A stretch of DNA of 64,000 nucleotides, from assembly GCA_045113695.1 (NCBI GenBank), contig JBGUJG010000040.1, positions 31,524 to 95,523 of the forward strand, given 5' to 3'. The translations under genes were made by a program, and so were the position numbers. The notes beneath the pieces are model-generated. The model did not search any database, was not told the origin of the DNA, and worked only from the letters and a program-made list of their open reading frames with translations. Below, in pieces: positions 26,952 to 34,519 of the stretch. Source of the DNA: UBA4246 sp045113695. GTDB lineage: Bacteria; Bacillota; Clostridia; Christensenellales; Aristaeellaceae. Each line of letters opens with the position of its first letter. Within the stretch, counting starts at the first letter, position 1.

Positions 26952-27715
26952 TGCTGACCGTGGAAAACATCCATAAGCAGTTTCTTCCGCAGGGGCCGGA
27001 GGTGCTACGGGGCGTGAGCCTGGATGTGCAGAAAGGAGACGTGGTGGCCATCCTGGGCCCTTCCGGATCCGGCAAAACCACGTTGCTGCGCTGCATCAAT
27101 TTCCTGGAGAAAGCGGATCAGGGCACGCTGACCTTTGACGGGCAGACCTTTGACATGCACCGGATCCAGAAGAGCCAGGTGGCCGCCATCCGGAAGAAGA
27201 CCGCCTTCGTCTTTCAGAATTACAACCTGTTCCTGAACAAAACCGTACTGGAAAACGTGACCCTGGGGCTGACGGTCGGCCGGGGGATCAGCCGGGATCA
27301 GGCCAGGGAGACCGGGATCGAAGCCCTCCGAAGGGTCGGCATGGCCGAGCGGACCGGGGCCTATCCCAGGGAATTGTCCGGCGGCCAGCAGCAGCGCGTG
27401 GCGATCGCCCGCGCCCTGGCTTCCTCTCCGGAGATCATTTATTTCGACGAGCCGACCAGCGCCCTGGATCCGGAGCTGATCGGCGAGGTGCTCTCGGTCA
27501 TGCGGGAAGTGGCGCAGGACGGGATGACCATGCTGGTGGTGACCCACGAGATGGAATTTGCCCGCCACGTGTCCAGCCATGTCGTGTTCATGGAAGAGGG
27601 AAGGATCGTGGAAAGCGGGCCGTCCCGGGCGTTTTTCGAAGCGCCCCGGACGGAGCGGGCCCGGGCGTTCATCCGGAGTATCCTGGGCCAGCACCAGGTG
27701 GGAAACAATGCGTAA
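26951..27715 (+). CDS. Amino-acid ABC transporter ATP-binding protein
   Basis: A 254-residue ATPase of the polar amino acid group. Walker A GPSGSGKTTLLRC (about 36-48), the Q-loop VFQNYNLFLNKTVLENV, signature LSGGQQQRVAIARAL, Walker B IIYFDEPTSALDPE and the switch His in VVTHEME are all present. It powers the permease at 26280; substrate choice rests with the binding protein. The TAA stop (27713-27715) lies inside the repeat at 27710-27731. Confidence 0.94.
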   Translation: MLTVENIHKQFLPQGPEVLRGVSLDVQKGDVVAILGPSGSGKTTLLRCINFLEKADQGTLTFDGQTFDMHRIQKSQVAAIRKKTAFVFQNYNLFLNKTVLENVTLGLTVGRGISRDQARETGIEALRRVGMAERTGAYPRELSGGQQQRVAIARALASSPEIIYFDEPTSALDPELIGEVLSVMREVAQDGMTMLVVTHEMEFARHVSSHVVFMEEGRIVESGPSRAFFEAPRTERARAFIRSILGQHQVGNNA

Positions 27716-27731
27716 TGCATAATGCGTAATG
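27710..27731 (+). repeat. 3'-end repeat, copy C (ABC ATPase gene)
   Basis: GCGTAATGCATAATGCGTAATG; the first TAA is the stop codon of the ATPase gene. A decayed second copy is visible at about 27777-27800. Confidence 0.8.
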
Positions 27732-27816
27732 GACGGGGATTCGTTTCCGGAATCGGGAATCCGGATACAGCCGGCGATGCGTGATGCATGAGGAATGATG
27801 GATCTTTGGAGGATGT

Positions 27817-28710
27817 ATGGATCTTCAGTACCTGGAAGAAAGCCTCCGAAAAGCATACGGAGGGGCGGCGGAGGACATACTGAGCGGGCTTCACTGCCGG
27901 CGGAAAACGACTTTGCGGGTGAACACGCTGAAGACAGACCCCGGGAAGACGGAGGAAACGCTCCGCGGAGCCGGTCTGGCGTTTGAGCGGGCCGCGGGAA
28001 TTCCGGACGCATGGATCTTTCCGCACGGATCGGAAGGGGCGGTCCGCAAGCTGCCTGCATATGAAAACGGGGAAATCTACCTGCAGAGTCTTTCTTCCAT
28101 GCTGCCGCCGCTTTTCCTGGGCGCCGGGGAAGGGGAGGACATCCTGGACATGGCGGCGGCCCCGGGCAGCAAAACCAGCCAGCTGGCCCAGCTGACCGGC
28201 GGAAAGGCGTTTATCACCGCCTGCGAGATCAATCATATCCGCGCGGAGCGGATGAGATCCAACCTCCGGAAGCTGGGCTGCGGGCGGGTCAACGTGATTG
28301 AGCGGGACGCCCGGAAACTGGACGATTTCCTGCGCTTCGACCGGATCCTGCTGGACGCTCCCTGCTCCGGCAGCGGGACGCTGGACCTGACGGATGAGGC
28401 TTCCTGCAAAGCGTTTTCAGAAAAGCTGGTGCACAACTCCGCGAGGCTCCAGAAGGAACTGCTCCGGAAAGCCGCCAGGCTGCTTAAAACCGGGGGAACG
28501 CTGCTTTATTCCACCTGTTCCCTGCTGCCGGAAGAAAACGCGCAGAGCGCCCGGGAGATGGAAAAGCTCGGCCTTGCACCGGATCCGATCAATTTGGAAG
28601 ACGTCGGAAATCTCCGTCTGCTGGACGGCGGGCTTTCCGGCACCGTGACGGTCTGCCCGAATGAGTGGTTTGAAGGTTTCTTCATGGCCAGATACCGGAA
28701 AAAGAACTGA
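27817..28710 (+). CDS. RNA m5C methyltransferase (NOL1/NOP2/Sun family, RsmF/RsmB-like)
   Basis: A 297-residue methyltransferase that makes 5-methylcytidine in RNA. It has the SAM-binding AAAPGSKTSQLAQL (about 110-125), the family's two catalytic cysteines C183 (DAPCSGSGTLD) and C234 (STCSLLPEEN), and the closing EGFFMARYRK. It lacks the N-terminal NusB domain of RsmB and the long C-terminal part of RsmF, so it is a compact version; rRNA or tRNA could be the target. GGAGG lies 6 bases upstream. It is 132 bases upstream of, and in line with, the RNA-repair cassette and could be cotranscribed. Confidence 0.88.
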   Translation: MDLQYLEESLRKAYGGAAEDILSGLHCRRKTTLRVNTLKTDPGKTEETLRGAGLAFERAAGIPDAWIFPHGSEGAVRKLPAYENGEIYLQSLSSMLPPLFLGAGEGEDILDMAAAPGSKTSQLAQLTGGKAFITACEINHIRAERMRSNLRKLGCGRVNVIERDARKLDDFLRFDRILLDAPCSGSGTLDLTDEASCKAFSEKLVHNSARLQKELLRKAARLLKTGGTLLYSTCSLLPEENAQSAREMEKLGLAPDPINLEDVGNLRLLDGGLSGTVTVCPNEWFEGFFMARYRKKN

Positions 28711-28744
28711 AGACAGGCCGGCGCATGACACGGATCAGTACACA

Positions 28745-28758
28745 CCGGAACGTTCCGG
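28745..28758. promoter_or_regulatory. Perfect 14-bp palindrome upstream of the RNA-repair cassette
   Basis: CCGGAACGTTCCGG is fully self-complementary and lies 85 bases before the methyltransferase start in a 132-base gap. I could not identify a convincing -35/-10 pair beside it. Confidence 0.4.
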
Positions 28759-28842
28759 GAAATCTGCCTGTCCGACGGAATCTGGAAGCTCCGGGCTGGA
28801 AAGCGGTTCCGTTCATTGCCTTTGACGAAAGGATGGAAATCC

Positions 28843-29550
28843 ATGGATGAAACCGGTCTGAATGGGCGTTACGACCTGTACACCGCCGCTGCCTGGATTC
28901 TCGGCCATGCGCGGAACGCGGGGACGCCGGAACTCCCGGAAAGCCTGCGCGGGCTGACAGCCGGGGAATGCCGGGAGGAAGAGCTGTCCCGGATCGTCAG
29001 CATCGGCCAGCAATCGGGGCTCAGACTCTATCCCTTCAAAAACGGGACGCAGACCCTGCAGCGGACGAAGCGGACGCTGGGCTTCCTGCATTCGGTTCCG
29101 TTTGAGACGATGCTGGATGTCGGGAGCGGGCGGGGCGTGTTCCTGATCCCCTTTATGAAGGAGTTCCCGTGGGTGAAGGTGACGGCCCTGGATCTGCTGG
29201 AAAAACGGGTGGTTTTCCTCAATGAACTGGCGGACGGCGGTTTCCCGCAGCTTCGCGCCGAGCGGAAGGATATCTGTGATCAGCCTTTTCCGGAGCGGAG
29301 CTTCGACGTGGTGACGATGCTGGAGGTGCTGGAGCACATCCGGCAGGTGGAACAGGCGGTGAAGGCGGCGGTACGGATGGCGAAAAAGTTTGTGGTGGTC
29401 ACCGTCCCTTCCAAGCCGGACAGCAATCCGGAGCATATCCACCTGCTGACGAAAGACATCCTGACCCGGCTGTTCACCGCAGCCGGGTGCGGGCGGCTTC
29501 ATTTTGACGGGGTGGAGGGACATTTGTTCTTGGTGGCGCCGGTGGCATGA
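28843..29550 (+). CDS. SAM methyltransferase of the RNA-repair cassette (possible Hen1-like role)
   Basis: A 235-residue class I methyltransferase. Motif I is LDVGSGRG (91-98), with ALDLLE as the acidic loop and DICDQPFPERSFDVV before the active site. Residues 161-165 read EVLEH, followed by VTVPSKPD and an EHIH segment (197-200). Hen1 RNA 2'-O-methyltransferases bind metal through ExxEH plus a later His, so the pattern is compatible with Hen1. It is also common in unrelated methyltransferases, so this is inference. GGATGG precedes the ATG. It is 43 bases ahead of the RNA ligase gene. Confidence 0.75.
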   Translation: MDETGLNGRYDLYTAAAWILGHARNAGTPELPESLRGLTAGECREEELSRIVSIGQQSGLRLYPFKNGTQTLQRTKRTLGFLHSVPFETMLDVGSGRGVFLIPFMKEFPWVKVTALDLLEKRVVFLNELADGGFPQLRAERKDICDQPFPERSFDVVTMLEVLEHIRQVEQAVKAAVRMAKKFVVVTVPSKPDSNPEHIHLLTKDILTRLFTAAGCGRLHFDGVEGHLFLVAPVA

Positions 29551-29593
29551 CGGTCTGCAGGGACAGGTCAATCAGAAATATCAGGATCGGAAT

Positions 29594-30394
29594 ATGACGA
29601 CAGAACCGTTTATCATCAGAAAATATCCCCGCACGCCCCACCTGGAAGGTTCCCGTCTCCAGCCGGGTGATGAGGACCTGAGCCAGATTCTGTTCTCAGC
29701 GGTCCGGGGCCGCCATCTGGTGGTTGAGGAAAAGTGCGACGGGGCGAACTCCGCTGTTTCGTTCAGCGGGGACGGGAAACTGCTGCTTCAGAGCCGGGGC
29801 CATTATCTGACGGGCGGCTACCGGGAGCGCCATTACCAGCTGATGAAAAACTGGGCCGCCGCGCACCGGAACGCCTTGTGCGGCGTACTCGGCTCCAGGT
29901 ACATCATGTACGGGGAATGGGTCTACGCCAAGCACACGGTCTATTACGACGCCCTGCCGCATTACTTTCTGGAGTTTGACATCCTGGACCGCGAAACGGG
30001 TATCTTCCTGGATACGGAAACGAGGCATGAAATGCTTTCCGGCCTGCCGGTCGTTTCGGTGCCGGTTCTGGGGGAAGGAGAATTCCGCGGCATGGAAGAG
30101 CTGCTCCGCCTGCTGGGTCCGTCCCGCTTTGTGACCGGGGAACAGCGCGCTCATCTGGCTGAGGACGCCCGACGCCTGGGTCTGGACGCGGAAAAAGCGT
30201 GTGCCGAAACGGATCTTTCCGGCATGATGGAAGGCCTGTATATCAAAGTCGAAGAGGACGGCCGGGTGACGGACCGGATGAAGTACGTCCGCGCGGCCTT
30301 CCTTCAGTGTGTCGATTTTTCCGAGACCCACTGGATCGACAAGCCGATCATCCCGAACCGGCTGTCTGTCCCGGTCGAAAGCCTGTTTGTCTGA
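29594..30394 (+). CDS. RNA ligase family protein
   Basis: A 266-residue nucleotidyltransferase of the RNA ligase family. The nucleotidyl-transfer motifs are complete: motif I EEKCDGAN with the adenylated lysine K47, R68 in SRGH, motif III YGEWVYAKH (E108), motif IIIa FLEFDI, motif IV EGLYIKVE (E213) and motif V MKYVR (K230). The opening KYPRTPHLEGS is characteristic of a bacterial group found with end-healing kinases. It should join 3'-OH and 5'-phosphate RNA ends. The ribosome site (AGGATCGGA) is modest. It sits between the methyltransferase and the HD-kinase, 37 bases before the latter. Confidence 0.9.
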   Translation: MTTEPFIIRKYPRTPHLEGSRLQPGDEDLSQILFSAVRGRHLVVEEKCDGANSAVSFSGDGKLLLQSRGHYLTGGYRERHYQLMKNWAAAHRNALCGVLGSRYIMYGEWVYAKHTVYYDALPHYFLEFDILDRETGIFLDTETRHEMLSGLPVVSVPVLGEGEFRGMEELLRLLGPSRFVTGEQRAHLAEDARRLGLDAEKACAETDLSGMMEGLYIKVEEDGRVTDRMKYVRAAFLQCVDFSETHWIDKPIIPNRLSVPVESLFV

Positions 30395-30431
30395 TCCGCG
30401 GGAGAAACACGGCGGGAAGGGAGGAGCCTGG

Positions 30432-31601
30432 ATGACATGGCTGGAAGCGTTTGCCGGTTTGGTTCCCGGGCCGTCCCCGGACGGAATCGACTGGGACCGG
30501 ATCGGCGGGCTGCTCCGGACGTCCTGCTTTTCTGAGCTGGATACGGTCCCGCAGAATCCGGTTTATCACGGCGAGGGAGACGCCGGGACCCATACGCGGA
30601 TGGTCTGCCGGGAACTGATCAGGGCAGGAGGATATGAGACGCTTGAGCCTTCGCAGAAGACGGCGCTGTTTCTCGCTGCCCTGCTCCATGACATCGGCAA
30701 GGTCCGGACGACCCGGGAAGACCGGGGAACCGTCGTGTCTCCGCACCACGCGTCTGTGGGTGCCCGGCTCGCCCGGGAATTCCTGTGGCGGGACTGCGGG
30801 CTGTGCGGGGATCCTGAAGTTCTGGCGTTCCGGGAAAACGTATGCGCCCTGGTCCGGTATCATATGCTTCCGGTCCGCCTGCTGGAACAGGAGGATCCGG
30901 AACGGAGGGCCAGGCTGGTCTCCGCTGCCGGCCGGCTCGCGGGCGGTTTTTCCTGGAGCCTGCTGTGCAGGCTGGCGGAGGCGGACGTTCGGGGCAGAAC
31001 GGCGGACGACACGGAGGAATGCCTGGACCAGGTCCGCCTGGCCGGGATGCTGGCGAAGGAAGCCGGCTGTCTGTCCTGCCCGTATCCGTTTCCGGACGGC
31101 TTTACGGAGCGGGCATATCTGTCCGGCCGGAACGTGCCGCCGGACCAGCCCCTGTACGACGATACCTGGGGCGAGGTCATCCTGCTGTCCGGCCTGCCGG
31201 GCACCGGCAAGGATACCTGGATCAGCGTCTGCCGGCCGGATCTGCCGTCCGTTTCCCTGGACGATATCAGAAAGCGGAACCGGATCAGCCCGGACGACAG
31301 CCAGGGCGCTGTCGTGCAGCTGGCCAGGGAACAAGCGAGGGAATATCTCAGGAAAAAACAGCCGTTCGTCTGGAACGCGACCGACCTGACCCGGGAAACA
31401 AGGCAGAAGCTCGTTTCCCTGTTCGAGAACTACGGCGCGGCCGTACGCATCGTCTATCTGGAGACGTCCTGGGAGAACCGGACGTCCCGGAATGCGGGAA
31501 GGCGGGAAGCCGTCCCGGAAAGCGCCGTCGCCCGGATGCTGGGCAGAACGGTTCCGCCGATGCCGGATGAGGCGCGGACGGTCGAGTGGATCTGTGTGTA
31601 A
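30432..31601 (+). CDS. HD-Pnk: HD phosphohydrolase fused to 5'-OH polynucleotide kinase
   Basis: A 389-residue end-healing enzyme. The N-terminal HD domain (about 45-200) has H54 (GTHTRM), H86-D87 (LLHDIGK), H105-H106, H144 (RYHM) and D185. The C-terminal P-loop kinase (about 248-389) has Walker A GLPGTGKDT (K260), the acceptor-binding SLDDIRK (D277/D278), NATDLTRETR and a lid rich in arginine (ENRTSRNAGR). This matches the HD-Pnk family known from Runella, where HD removes 2',3'-cyclic phosphate or 3'-phosphate and the kinase phosphorylates 5'-OH ends. It would prepare ends for the ligase upstream. GGGAGGAG precedes the ATG. Confidence 0.88.
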   Translation: MTWLEAFAGLVPGPSPDGIDWDRIGGLLRTSCFSELDTVPQNPVYHGEGDAGTHTRMVCRELIRAGGYETLEPSQKTALFLAALLHDIGKVRTTREDRGTVVSPHHASVGARLAREFLWRDCGLCGDPEVLAFRENVCALVRYHMLPVRLLEQEDPERRARLVSAAGRLAGGFSWSLLCRLAEADVRGRTADDTEECLDQVRLAGMLAKEAGCLSCPYPFPDGFTERAYLSGRNVPPDQPLYDDTWGEVILLSGLPGTGKDTWISVCRPDLPSVSLDDIRKRNRISPDDSQGAVVQLAREQAREYLRKKQPFVWNATDLTRETRQKLVSLFENYGAAVRIVYLETSWENRTSRNAGRREAVPESAVARMLGRTVPPMPDEARTVEWICV

Positions 31602-31655
31602 GGGCTTGGCTGCGCTTGGCCCGGAAAACATCAAACCTGTCAGGAGGGTATTGCC

Positions 31656-32456
31656 ATGGCTTATTTCAGGATCGAGTACTATTCAAACGCTTTGCACCGC
31701 ACCACTTCCTTTGAGATGTTCATCCCCAATGATCCGCGGGATCCGGAAGGTCTGCCGGGCAATCCCGGAGGGGAAGAAAAAGCGGAACCCAAGCCCATGC
31801 GGACGCTGTTCCTGCTGCACGGCTACACCGGCAAGGCGGGCAACTGGGTGCCGGAGGATGAGGCAGTGCGGCATAATCTCGCGATCGTTATGCCGACGGC
31901 GGAAAACTCCTTCTATCTGAACGGGGCCGCCACGGGCCGCGCCTACCAGACCATGGTGGGGGAAGAACTGGTCGCTTACGTCCGCAAGACCTTCGGCCTT
32001 GCAAAAAACCGGGAGGAGACCTTCATCGCCGGCCTGTCGATGGGCGGCTTCGGCGCCCTGCATACCGGCCTTGCCTACCCGGAAACCTTCGGGAAAATCG
32101 CGGCCTTGTCCTCCGCGCTGATCGTGCATGAAATCGCCCGGATGAAGCCGGGCGAAGACAACGGGGTGGCCAACTACGAATACTACCGCGAATGCTTCGG
32201 CGACCTTGCGACGGCGGAAGAGCGGGACGTGAACCCGGAATTCCAGGTGCTGCAGCTCAAAAAGAAAAAAGCCCGCATTCCGGACCTGTTCATGGCCTGC
32301 GGGACGGAAGATTTCCTGATCGAAAACAACCGTCAGCTGCACGCTTTCCTGACGAAGGAAGAGATTCCTCACGTATACCTGGAGGGACCGGGGGTTCACG
32401 ACATGGTGTTCTGGTCGGCATACATTGTCCGGGCGATCGAATGGATGTTCGGCTGA
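31656..32456 (+). CDS. Alpha/beta-hydrolase esterase (esterase D / tributyrin esterase-like)
   Basis: A 266-residue cytoplasmic serine hydrolase. It has the oxyanion segment LLHGYTGKAGNW (about 53-64), the nucleophile elbow GLSMGG (S128), an Asp region around ACGTEDFLIENN and a C-terminal His in GVHDMVFW. No signal peptide is visible. Relatives hydrolyse short-chain acyl or acetyl esters, including xylan acetyl groups; the natural substrate is not readable from sequence. AGGAGGG lies upstream. It is 54 bases after the HD-Pnk gene, so it might be cotranscribed, but a functional link is not evident. Confidence 0.85.
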   Translation: MAYFRIEYYSNALHRTTSFEMFIPNDPRDPEGLPGNPGGEEKAEPKPMRTLFLLHGYTGKAGNWVPEDEAVRHNLAIVMPTAENSFYLNGAATGRAYQTMVGEELVAYVRKTFGLAKNREETFIAGLSMGGFGALHTGLAYPETFGKIAALSSALIVHEIARMKPGEDNGVANYEYYRECFGDLATAEERDVNPEFQVLQLKKKKARIPDLFMACGTEDFLIENNRQLHAFLTKEEIPHVYLEGPGVHDMVFWSAYIVRAIEWMFG

Positions 32457-32568
32457 CACTGTTTCCGGTACGGACCGGACAGCCGTTCCGGCGATGAGAC
32501 AGAAGTATATTCCCGGTTTTCCTGAAAGGCACGGGCATATCCTCCGGCAAGCTTTGGGAGATTCTGAA

Positions 32569-33357
32569 ATGAAAAGAGCAGTCTCGGTCATTCTTGCGGT
32601 TTCCATCCTGACAGTCTGTTTTCCTGCTTTTTCAGCGTCAGGCTATTCGGATCTGATTCAATCTGTTCTTGATACGATGAACCGGAACGACAAAAAGGTT
32701 TCGGGAGCACCGCAGCAGACGGCCAACGGCTCATACCGCGCGGTAGAGATGCTTTCTCTCATGGCATACAGACTCGACGATTCGGGAAAATATTCATCCG
32801 TCATTGACAGCGCGATCGATACCCTGAATGCAAATAACAGAAAACTGGACGGCGCTCCGCAGCAGACAGCGAACGGTCTGTACCGCTGCGTGGAACTGCT
32901 GGCTGTCATAGGATATGAGTTGGATTCGTCCGGAGTTTACCGCAAGTACATTCTTCAGGTTCTGGATGATATGGAGACGAATAATAAGAGGGTGTCGAGC
33001 GCTGTCCAGCAGGAAGTGAACGGGGCATACCGCGTGGTGGATATGCTGACAATTATCGCGCATGAAAAGGGCGTCGACCCGGAGCTGATTTCCATGGTCT
33101 CCGATTCCCTGAAATCCGGAGACCGGTCAGCTTCCGGTGCTCCGCAGCAGCTTGTCAACGGCCTGTACCGTTCAGTGGAACTGGCTTATCTGATCGGAAA
33201 TAAATCGGATGCCAGGGGCGTCTGGCGTTCCTATTTTTCCGCTGTATACGACAGCTGGACAGAGATCAACAGATCCTGCAACGGCGCTCCCCAACAGGCA
33301 GCCAATGGCATGTACCGTTTTGTGGAAATGCTGGCCGGATGGGCACAGACACTGTAA
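32569..33357 (+). CDS. Secreted protein with five ~48-residue repeats, unknown function
   Basis: I do not recognise this 262-residue protein. A signal peptide (1-23, ending FSASG) is followed by five tandem repeats that fill the rest. Each has a core of the form A-P-Q-Q-x-x-N-G-x-Y-R-x-V-E-M/L-L at residues 47-62, 96-111, 145-160, 191-206 and 240-255, spaced 49, 49, 46 and 49. The repeats look helical, with a conserved aromatic-Arg pair and a preceding D-x-x-N-x-N/K segment. No catalytic motif or wall anchor is visible. GGGAG precedes the ATG; the upstream in-frame extension lacks a ribosome site. It ends at a strong bidirectional terminator. Confidence 0.8.
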   Translation: MKRAVSVILAVSILTVCFPAFSASGYSDLIQSVLDTMNRNDKKVSGAPQQTANGSYRAVEMLSLMAYRLDDSGKYSSVIDSAIDTLNANNRKLDGAPQQTANGLYRCVELLAVIGYELDSSGVYRKYILQVLDDMETNNKRVSSAVQQEVNGAYRVVDMLTIIAHEKGVDPELISMVSDSLKSGDRSASGAPQQLVNGLYRSVELAYLIGNKSDARGVWRSYFSAVYDSWTEINRSCNGAPQQAANGMYRFVEMLAGWAQTL

Positions 33358-33381
33358 ACACCTCTGCAGGATAACGAACAA

Positions 33382-33416
33382 AGCCGGCCCCGCGGGATGA
33401 TGCCGCGGGGCCGGCT
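33382..33416. terminator. Bidirectional terminator
   Basis: A perfect 14-bp stem (33382-33395 with 33403-33416), very GC rich, between convergent genes. Confidence 0.75.
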
Positions 33417-33431
33417 GCTGCGTTATGGTGA

Positions 33432-34517
33432 TTACAGCAGATGTGCGCAGGTCTTGTCGAAGGAGATGGCTGCCTGGTCGCCCACATGGAACAGGGGCTT
33501 GTTGATCGGGCAGTTGTCGGTGATCTTGACCAGGGTGCCGCCTACTCGGACGTGGTAGTTCTGGTACGAGCCCATGAAGCAGCTGAGCTCCACCGTGCAG
33601 GGAAGCTGGCCTTCTTTGGCGATGACGATGGCCTCGGGCCGCAGGACGATTTCTGCTTCGGAGCCGGGGGAGGGGCGGCGCGCCGTTTCCACGGTGACCG
33701 GCTTCCCGTTCACTTCGATCACAGCTTCATTGGCGGAGGAGGAGGCGACGCGGCCCTTCAGGAAGTTGCACTCGCCGATAAAATCGGCGACGAACTCGGA
33801 CTTTGGGTGGTAGTAGATCTCCATCGGGGAGCCCATCTGCGCGATCACGCCCGATTTCATCAGGATGATCTGGTCGGACAGGGACATGGCCTCGCTCTGA
33901 TCGTGGGTTACGTAGATGGCGGTGATGCCCAGCTTCTGCTGGATCTTGCGGATCTCGGTACGCATCTGTACGCGGAGCTTGGCGTCCAGGTTGGAAAGCG
34001 GTTCGTCAAACAGCAGCACGCCGGGCTCCACGACCAGGGCGCGGGCCAGAGCGACGCGCTGCTGCTGGCCGCCGGACAGCTGGTTGGTCATGCGCTGCTC
34101 CATGCCGGAGAGCTCCACCAGGGAGAGGATGTCCGTGACCCGCTGCCTGATCTCCGCCGCCGGGACCTTGCGCAGTTTCAGGCCGTAGGCCACGTTGTCA
34201 AACACGTTGTAATGGGGGAAGAGGGCGTAGCTCTGAAACACCATGGCGGTGTCCCGCTTGTTCGGCGTCAGGCTGTTGATGGCCTCCCCGCCCAGGTAGA
34301 TTTCCCCTTCGTCCGGTGATTCAAAGCCGGCGATCATGCGCAGCGTGGTGGTTTTGCCGCAGCCGGACGGGCCCAGCAGCGTTACAAACGAGCCCGGCGC
34401 GATGTCCAGCGAGACGTCGTGCACGGCGTAAAAATCCTTGCCGGTCTTCGGGTCCTTGTAGATTTTCGAGATATGGTCCAGTTTGACCCCTTTGGTTTCT
34501 TTCTTCAGCTCAGCCAT
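33432..34517 (-). CDS. ABC transporter ATP-binding protein, Fbp/Pot type
   Basis: A 361-residue importer ATPase with a C-terminal TOBE domain. Walker A GPSGCGKTTTLRM (about 49-61), Q-loop MVFQSYALFPHYNV, signature LSGGQQQRVALARAL, Walker B VLLFDEPLSNLDAKLR and switch YVTHDQSEAMSLS are intact. The group serves iron(III), spermidine/putrescine, thiamine or phosphonate importers. It is last in a three-gene minus-strand operon, 2 bases after the permease gene. Substrate is not assignable. Confidence 0.92.
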   Translation of the reverse strand: MAELKKETKGVKLDHISKIYKDPKTGKDFYAVHDVSLDIAPGSFVTLLGPSGCGKTTTLRMIAGFESPDEGEIYLGGEAINSLTPNKRDTAMVFQSYALFPHYNVFDNVAYGLKLRKVPAAEIRQRVTDILSLVELSGMEQRMTNQLSGGQQQRVALARALVVEPGVLLFDEPLSNLDAKLRVQMRTEIRKIQQKLGITAIYVTHDQSEAMSLSDQIILMKSGVIAQMGSPMEIYYHPKSEFVADFIGECNFLKGRVASSSANEAVIEVNGKPVTVETARRPSPGSEAEIVLRPEAIVIAKEGQLPCTVELSCFMGSYQNYHVRVGGTLVKITDNCPINKPLFHVGDQAAISFDKTCAHLL

Positions 34518-34519
34518 GG

